A stretch of DNA of 7,471 nucleotides from Synechococcales cyanobacterium PMM_0073 (GTDB lineage Bacteria > Cyanobacteriota > Cyanobacteriia > Elainellales > Elainellaceae), in contig CASBQH010000362.1 of NCBI GenBank assembly GCA_949127695.1, forward strand, positions 1 through 7,471, written 5' to 3'. Below the pieces are notes generated by a model. The model saw only the letters and a list, made by a program, of their open reading frames with translations, made no database searches and was not told where the DNA came from. Both the position numbers and the translations under genes were made by a program. Below, piece by piece: positions 4,968 through 7,471 of the stretch; the stretch's first letter is position 1, and each line of letters opens with the position of its first letter.

Positions 4968-6053
4968 TTGTCCTTTTCTACTGATGATTTCGCCAAAGCG
5001 CTTGAGCAACATGACTACCAGTTTCAGCGGAGTCAGGTAGTTCGGGGTAAGGTGGTGAGCTACGAATCTGACGGCATCTATATTGATATTGGCGGCAAGG
5101 CGGCGGCTTTTCTGCCGCTGGAAGAAGCCTCGCTAGGCCGAATTGCCAACCTAGCCGAATATTTGCCGGTTGACGCAGAGCGCGAATTCATGATCATCCG
5201 CGAGCAGGATGCCGATGGTCAGGTGACACTCTCGCTGCGCCAAATTCAGATTCGCCAAAGCTGGAAGCAGATGGCGGCGCTGCAAGAAGAGAGCCAGAGC
5301 ATTCAGGTGAGAGTCAGCGGCGTCAATCGGGGCGGCGTCACGGTGGATGTCAGAGGGATTCGCGGCTTTATTCCTCGCTCGCACTTGGTGGATCGCGAGA
5401 ATCTGGAAGCTTTGGTGGGCAAGGCGCTGACCGTTAGCCCCATTGAGGTTGACCCAGAGCGCAAAAAGCTGGTGCTCTCGCAGCGGCTAGCCACTCAGGC
5501 CGCCAGCTTGGGTCAGCTGGAAATTGGTCAGCTGGTGGCAGGCAAAATTGTCAGCATTAAGCCATTTGGGCTATTTGTCGAATTTTCGGGCGCGACGGGC
5601 TTGCTGCATATTAATCAAATCAGCAAAAACTACGTCTCTTCGCTGGAAACTCTGTTTTCGCATGGTCAGCCGCTCAAGGCCGTGATTCTGGACGTGGATG
5701 ATATCCGCAAACGGGTGTCGCTCTCCACCAAAGTTTTGGAAAATTTCCCTGGCGAAATGCTGGAAAATCTCTCTGAAGTGATGGCCACCGCCGAGTCTCG
5801 GGCTGAGACAGCTCGCCTTGCCATGACTGCTGCGAAGGTGCCGGTGAGTCAGCCTGTGGCAACGGATGAACTGGCCGCAGCGGAGCTAGATGGGGAGCAG
5901 CCGGAAACGGATGGGGCTAGGGCGGAGGATCTGGGTTCTGAGGAAGCTGCGCCAGCAAAACTATTGGCAAAGCCGCTGGCGAAATTGCTGGATCAGCCGA
6001 AGTCAGAGCCGGAGTCGGAGCCAAAATCAGAGCCAAAATCAGGTTTAGCCTGA
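4968..6053 (+). CDS. rpsA: 30S ribosomal protein S1, three-S1-domain cyanobacterial type
   Basis: The protein has 361 residues from a TTG start. Three consecutive S1 (OB-fold) RNA-binding domains are visible: about 22-92 (VVRGKVVSYESDGIYIDIGG...FLPL, ending VTLSLRQ), about 110-174 (VRVSGVNRGGVTVDVRGIRGFIPRSHL, ending KKLVLSQR) and about 186-256 (GQLVAGKIVSIKPFGLFVEF...GLLHINQIS, ending KRVSLSTK). S1 helps the 30S subunit capture mRNA. Three domains are normal for cyanobacterial and chloroplast S1, against six in Escherichia coli. Many cyanobacteria have two paralogues (rps1A, rps1B). The FSTDDFAKALEQHDYQF start makes me lean to the rps1B type, but I cannot settle this. Residues 257-361 form a long Ala/Glu/Pro-rich tail ending in KSEPESEPKSEPKSG repeats, longer than I expect for the family. 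The 3' end overlaps the convergent muramidase gene by 9 bases. Confidence 0.9.
   Translation: MSFSTDDFAKALEQHDYQFQRSQVVRGKVVSYESDGIYIDIGGKAAAFLPLEEASLGRIANLAEYLPVDAEREFMIIREQDADGQVTLSLRQIQIRQSWKQMAALQEESQSIQVRVSGVNRGGVTVDVRGIRGFIPRSHLVDRENLEALVGKALTVSPIEVDPERKKLVLSQRLATQAASLGQLEIGQLVAGKIVSIKPFGLFVEFSGATGLLHINQISKNYVSSLETLFSHGQPLKAVILDVDDIRKRVSLSTKVLENFPGEMLENLSEVMATAESRAETARLAMTAAKVPVSQPVATDELAAAELDGEQPETDGARAEDLGSEEAAPAKLLAKPLAKLLDQPKSEPESEPKSEPKSGLA
6003..6038 (+). repeat. Three 12-base tandem repeats at the 3' end of the S1 gene
   Basis: Copies tcagagccggag (6003-6014), tcggagccaaaa (6015-6026) and tcagagccaaaa (6027-6038) encode SEPE-SEPK-SEPK just before the stop. The charged Pro/Glu/Lys tail should be disordered and sits after the last S1 domain. 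Confidence 0.75.
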
Positions 6054-6791
6054 GGCTGCGAGTTCTTCGCTCAGTAGCTGCTGATAGATTCCGGGCAGGA
6101 GGTCGGTCATGCTGTTTGGCTCAATGCCGTAGCCGAGACTTGTCCAGGTGGGGGACAGAATTTGCAGCACTTCAGTCAGCCGATCTTGGCGGAGCAGTTC
6201 GGCTAAATCTACGCCCCAAGCCGTTGAGTCGCTCAGCCAGCGATAGACTACCTCATCTTGAAATTCTGGCGCAAAGCTAAACTGCTGAGATCGCCAGAAC
6301 CGGATCGGCTGCGGGTAATAGCGATCTGCCTGCTCTAGCCAGGTCGTGGTAATAAACTGGTAGCGGCCTGCGGCAGTTGTGCAGTCGCCGATATTCGGGC
6401 CTGCCACAATGGGGACGCACTGATCAGGATGGCGGCTCAGATCGCTGAAATGCTCGCCGCCATAGAGCAGCGAATAGGGGCGATGGCTGTTAGACTCAGA
6501 GGCCGAAATAGTCCGCATTAGGGCGCGAATATGGGGATCGCCATCCTGCTTGACCAGCGGTGCCAACGTCACGTTCCAAGCTGGATCAGTTGGCTGCTGT
6601 TTGGGCTGCATGATTAAACGCCCTACCGTCAGCACAATCAGAAGGGCTGCGGCGACCTGAAGAACTGGCTTGATTAAGCCGGATGCAGCGGGTGCGGCTA
6701 GCTCGGTAATTTCAGGGCTTGGAATCGGGGGCAGCTCGGTTGGTTTAGCCGCAGTCTCAGGCGGGTCGGGTTGGGAAGATGCATCGGTCAC
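6045..6791 (-). CDS. Membrane-anchored lambda-lysozyme-like muramidase (GH104-type)
   Basis: The protein has 248 residues. Residues 1-37 are Pro/Glu/Ala-rich, 38-60 form one membrane span (signal anchor) and 86-245 resemble phage lambda endolysin R, a lytic transglycosylase that cleaves peptidoglycan. Aligned landmarks are IRALMRTISASES (Glu99 at the place of lambda Glu19 in AWSEG), YGGEHFSDLSRHP (110-122, lambda VGGELFTDYSDHP), TAAGRYQF (139-146, lambda STGAGRYQL) and SPTWTSLGYG (213-222, lambda SNIWASLPGAGYG). Cys125 and Cys137 could form a disulfide, consistent with a periplasmic domain. The start is GTG at 6791: an in-frame TGA lies only two codons upstream (6797-6795), so no longer start is possible. 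The Shine-Dalgarno is weak (AGGG, 11 bases away). It lies 32 bases downstream of the SDR gene on the same strand and is probably co-transcribed. No holin or other phage genes are nearby, so a host cell-wall role is likelier than a prophage remnant. Confidence 0.85.
   Translation of the reverse strand: MTDASSQPDPPETAAKPTELPPIPSPEITELAAPAASGLIKPVLQVAAALLIVLTVGRLIMQPKQQPTDPAWNVTLAPLVKQDGDPHIRALMRTISASESNSHRPYSLLYGGEHFSDLSRHPDQCVPIVAGPNIGDCTTAAGRYQFITTTWLEQADRYYPQPIRFWRSQQFSFAPEFQDEVVYRWLSDSTAWGVDLAELLRQDRLTEVLQILSPTWTSLGYGIEPNSMTDLLPGIYQQLLSEELAASG
6047..6057. other. Palindrome across the convergent gene ends
   Basis: AGCCT-G-AGGCT is symmetrical about the S1 stop codon, and it lies where the 3' ends of S1 and the muramidase overlap. 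As RNA it makes only a 4-bp stem with a 3-base loop, with no T-run on either strand, so it is not a classical bidirectional terminator. No other terminator lies between the two genes. Confidence 0.3.
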
Positions 6792-6823
6792 GATTCAGTT
6801 AACCCTGCTGCTGCAAAAACTTT
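6792..6823 (-). other. Short spacer between SDR and muramidase genes
   Basis: The 32 bases hold no terminator or good promoter. On the minus strand they contain CAGGGTTAACTGA before the GTG, giving a weak ribosome site and the in-frame TGA that limits the muramidase start. This supports co-transcription. Confidence 0.5.
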
Positions 6824-7471
6824 CTATGCCACATTAGCAAATAGCGCTTCAAACGGCTGAGCGACTGCATCTGGCTTCGCCACAATTTCGACGATTTTGT
6901 TGCGGGCTGCCGTTTCAGTCAGCGCTTCGACGCAAACCTCGGCCACCTTGGTACGTGGAATGCTACCCTCAAACAGGCTATCTGCGGATGACATCACAAT
7001 TACATCAGCATTATCTTCGTTTTTGAGTCCGCCTGGGCGCACAATCGTGTAGCTGAGGCCGCTAGCCTGCAAATATTCTTCGGCGCGCTTTTTCCAGACC
7101 AAAATCAGCCAGAACAGATTGAGCGGATGAAAAAACTGCGAGACGCAGAGCGATGAAACCATCACAAACTGCTGAATGCCGCTAGCTTTGGCCAGCTCGA
7201 CCAGGTTTTTAGTCCCTTCATAGTCCACCTTGTAGGGGCCAGTCGGGTCAAAGCTAGGAGCCGCACCCGTAGCCGAGATCAGCACCGTGCTATCGCCGAT
7301 TGCGGCTCTGAGGCTGTCAGGCTGTAGCACGTCGCCCACAACCAACTCTGCCTCGGCGGGCAAAATCTGACGCGCCTGCTCCAAATCTCTGACCAAAGCC
7401 CGCACCGGAATCTCTCGCTTGACTAGCTCGGCCACAATCCTGCGTCCAGTTTGGCCGGTTGCCCCTGCTAC
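6824..7471 (-). CDS. Atypical short-chain dehydrogenase/reductase, NAD(P)-binding (N-terminus off right edge)
   Basis: The frame is open from the window edge through 215 codons to TAG at 6826-6824. The visible protein begins VAGATGQTGRRIV, the glycine-rich TGxxGxxG Rossmann motif, so only about three to ten N-terminal residues are missing. Further marks are VRALVRD (a basic residue favouring NADP), a VGDV segment, LISATGA, NLVELAKASGIQQFVMVSS, a WKKRAEEYLQASGLSYTIVRPGGL block, and SIPRTKVAEVCVEAL. This is the NmrA/Tic62/At5g02240-like group (COG0702) common in cyanobacteria and plastids, usually about 215-220 residues. The usual YxxxK catalytic pair is not obvious, as in other atypical SDRs, so it may bind the cofactor without classical dehydrogenase activity. 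Substrate is unknown. A hydrophobic stretch (HPLNLFWLILVW) may form a surface or membrane-contact helix. It precedes the muramidase gene by 32 bases. Confidence 0.87.
   Translation of the reverse strand, partial: VAGATGQTGRRIVAELVKREIPVRALVRDLEQARQILPAEAELVVGDVLQPDSLRAAIGDSTVLISATGAAPSFDPTGPYKVDYEGTKNLVELAKASGIQQFVMVSSLCVSQFFHPLNLFWLILVWKKRAEEYLQASGLSYTIVRPGGLKNEDNADVIVMSSADSLFEGSIPRTKVAEVCVEALTETAARNKIVEIVAKPDAVAQPFEALFANVA

Noticed and set aside
1533..6053. A capsule (poly-gamma-glutamate) synthesis operon or novel multi-gene system
   Set aside because: No capB-, capC- or capD-like gene is present, the CapA-like protein appears degenerate, and the mutarotase and S1 genes have their own leaders and unrelated roles.
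6045..7471. Prophage lysis module
   Set aside because: The muramidase is membrane-anchored, and its neighbours are an SDR and a ribosomal protein; no holin, spanin or structural phage gene is visible.

Overview
The window looks like ordinary chromosomal DNA of a cyanobacterium, probably a filamentous or Leptolyngbya-like lineage (inference). The evidence is family-level. It has a multi-membrane-span pentapeptide-repeat leader of a kind I know from cyanobacteria, a short three-domain ribosomal protein S1 of the cyanobacterial Rps1 type, a cyanobacterial CapA-type protein with its own N-terminal domain, and a small Ycf39/Tic62-like atypical SDR. Coding density is high. I see no tRNA, rRNA, CRISPR array, insertion sequence, integrase or phage module.

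Layout, left to right. On the minus strand, bases 1-908 hold the N-terminal part of a membrane protein whose pentapeptide repeats should lie beyond the left edge. A small conserved hypothetical gene (993-1211, possibly starting as far up as 1352) sits just upstream of it on the same strand. A divergent non-coding region (about 1212-1532) follows. On the plus strand come a 761-residue membrane-anchored CapA/PGA_cap-like protein (1533-3818), an aldose 1-epimerase (mutarotase)-like protein (3908-4765), a 202-base leader with inverted repeats and a hairpin, and ribosomal protein S1 (4968-6053, TTG start). S1 meets a convergent minus-strand pair and overlaps it by 9 bases: a membrane-anchored lambda-lysozyme-like (GH104-type) muramidase (6045-6791, GTG start), preceded by an NAD(P)-binding atypical SDR (6824 to the right edge, only its first few residues missing).

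The genes do not form one obvious pathway. The CapA-like protein, the mutarotase and the muramidase can all be linked loosely to envelope or sugar chemistry, S1 to translation, and the SDR to redox or protein-assembly roles. SDR and muramidase (32-base gap) may be co-transcribed, and so may the small gene and the pentapeptide gene.

The most interesting observations are as follows. (1) The CapA-like protein keeps the fold signature but has lost almost every predicted metal-binding residue, and it carries an acidic low-complexity insertion inside the domain, so it looks like a pseudo-enzyme. (2) Three genes carry at least six short in-frame tandem repeats (12-, 15- and 36-base periods), all in disordered linkers or tails. 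(3) The S1 leader has a near-consensus -10 element, an imperfect 10-bp hairpin and a perfect AGGAGG, which would suit translational autocontrol. I found no convincing new defence or mobile system here.
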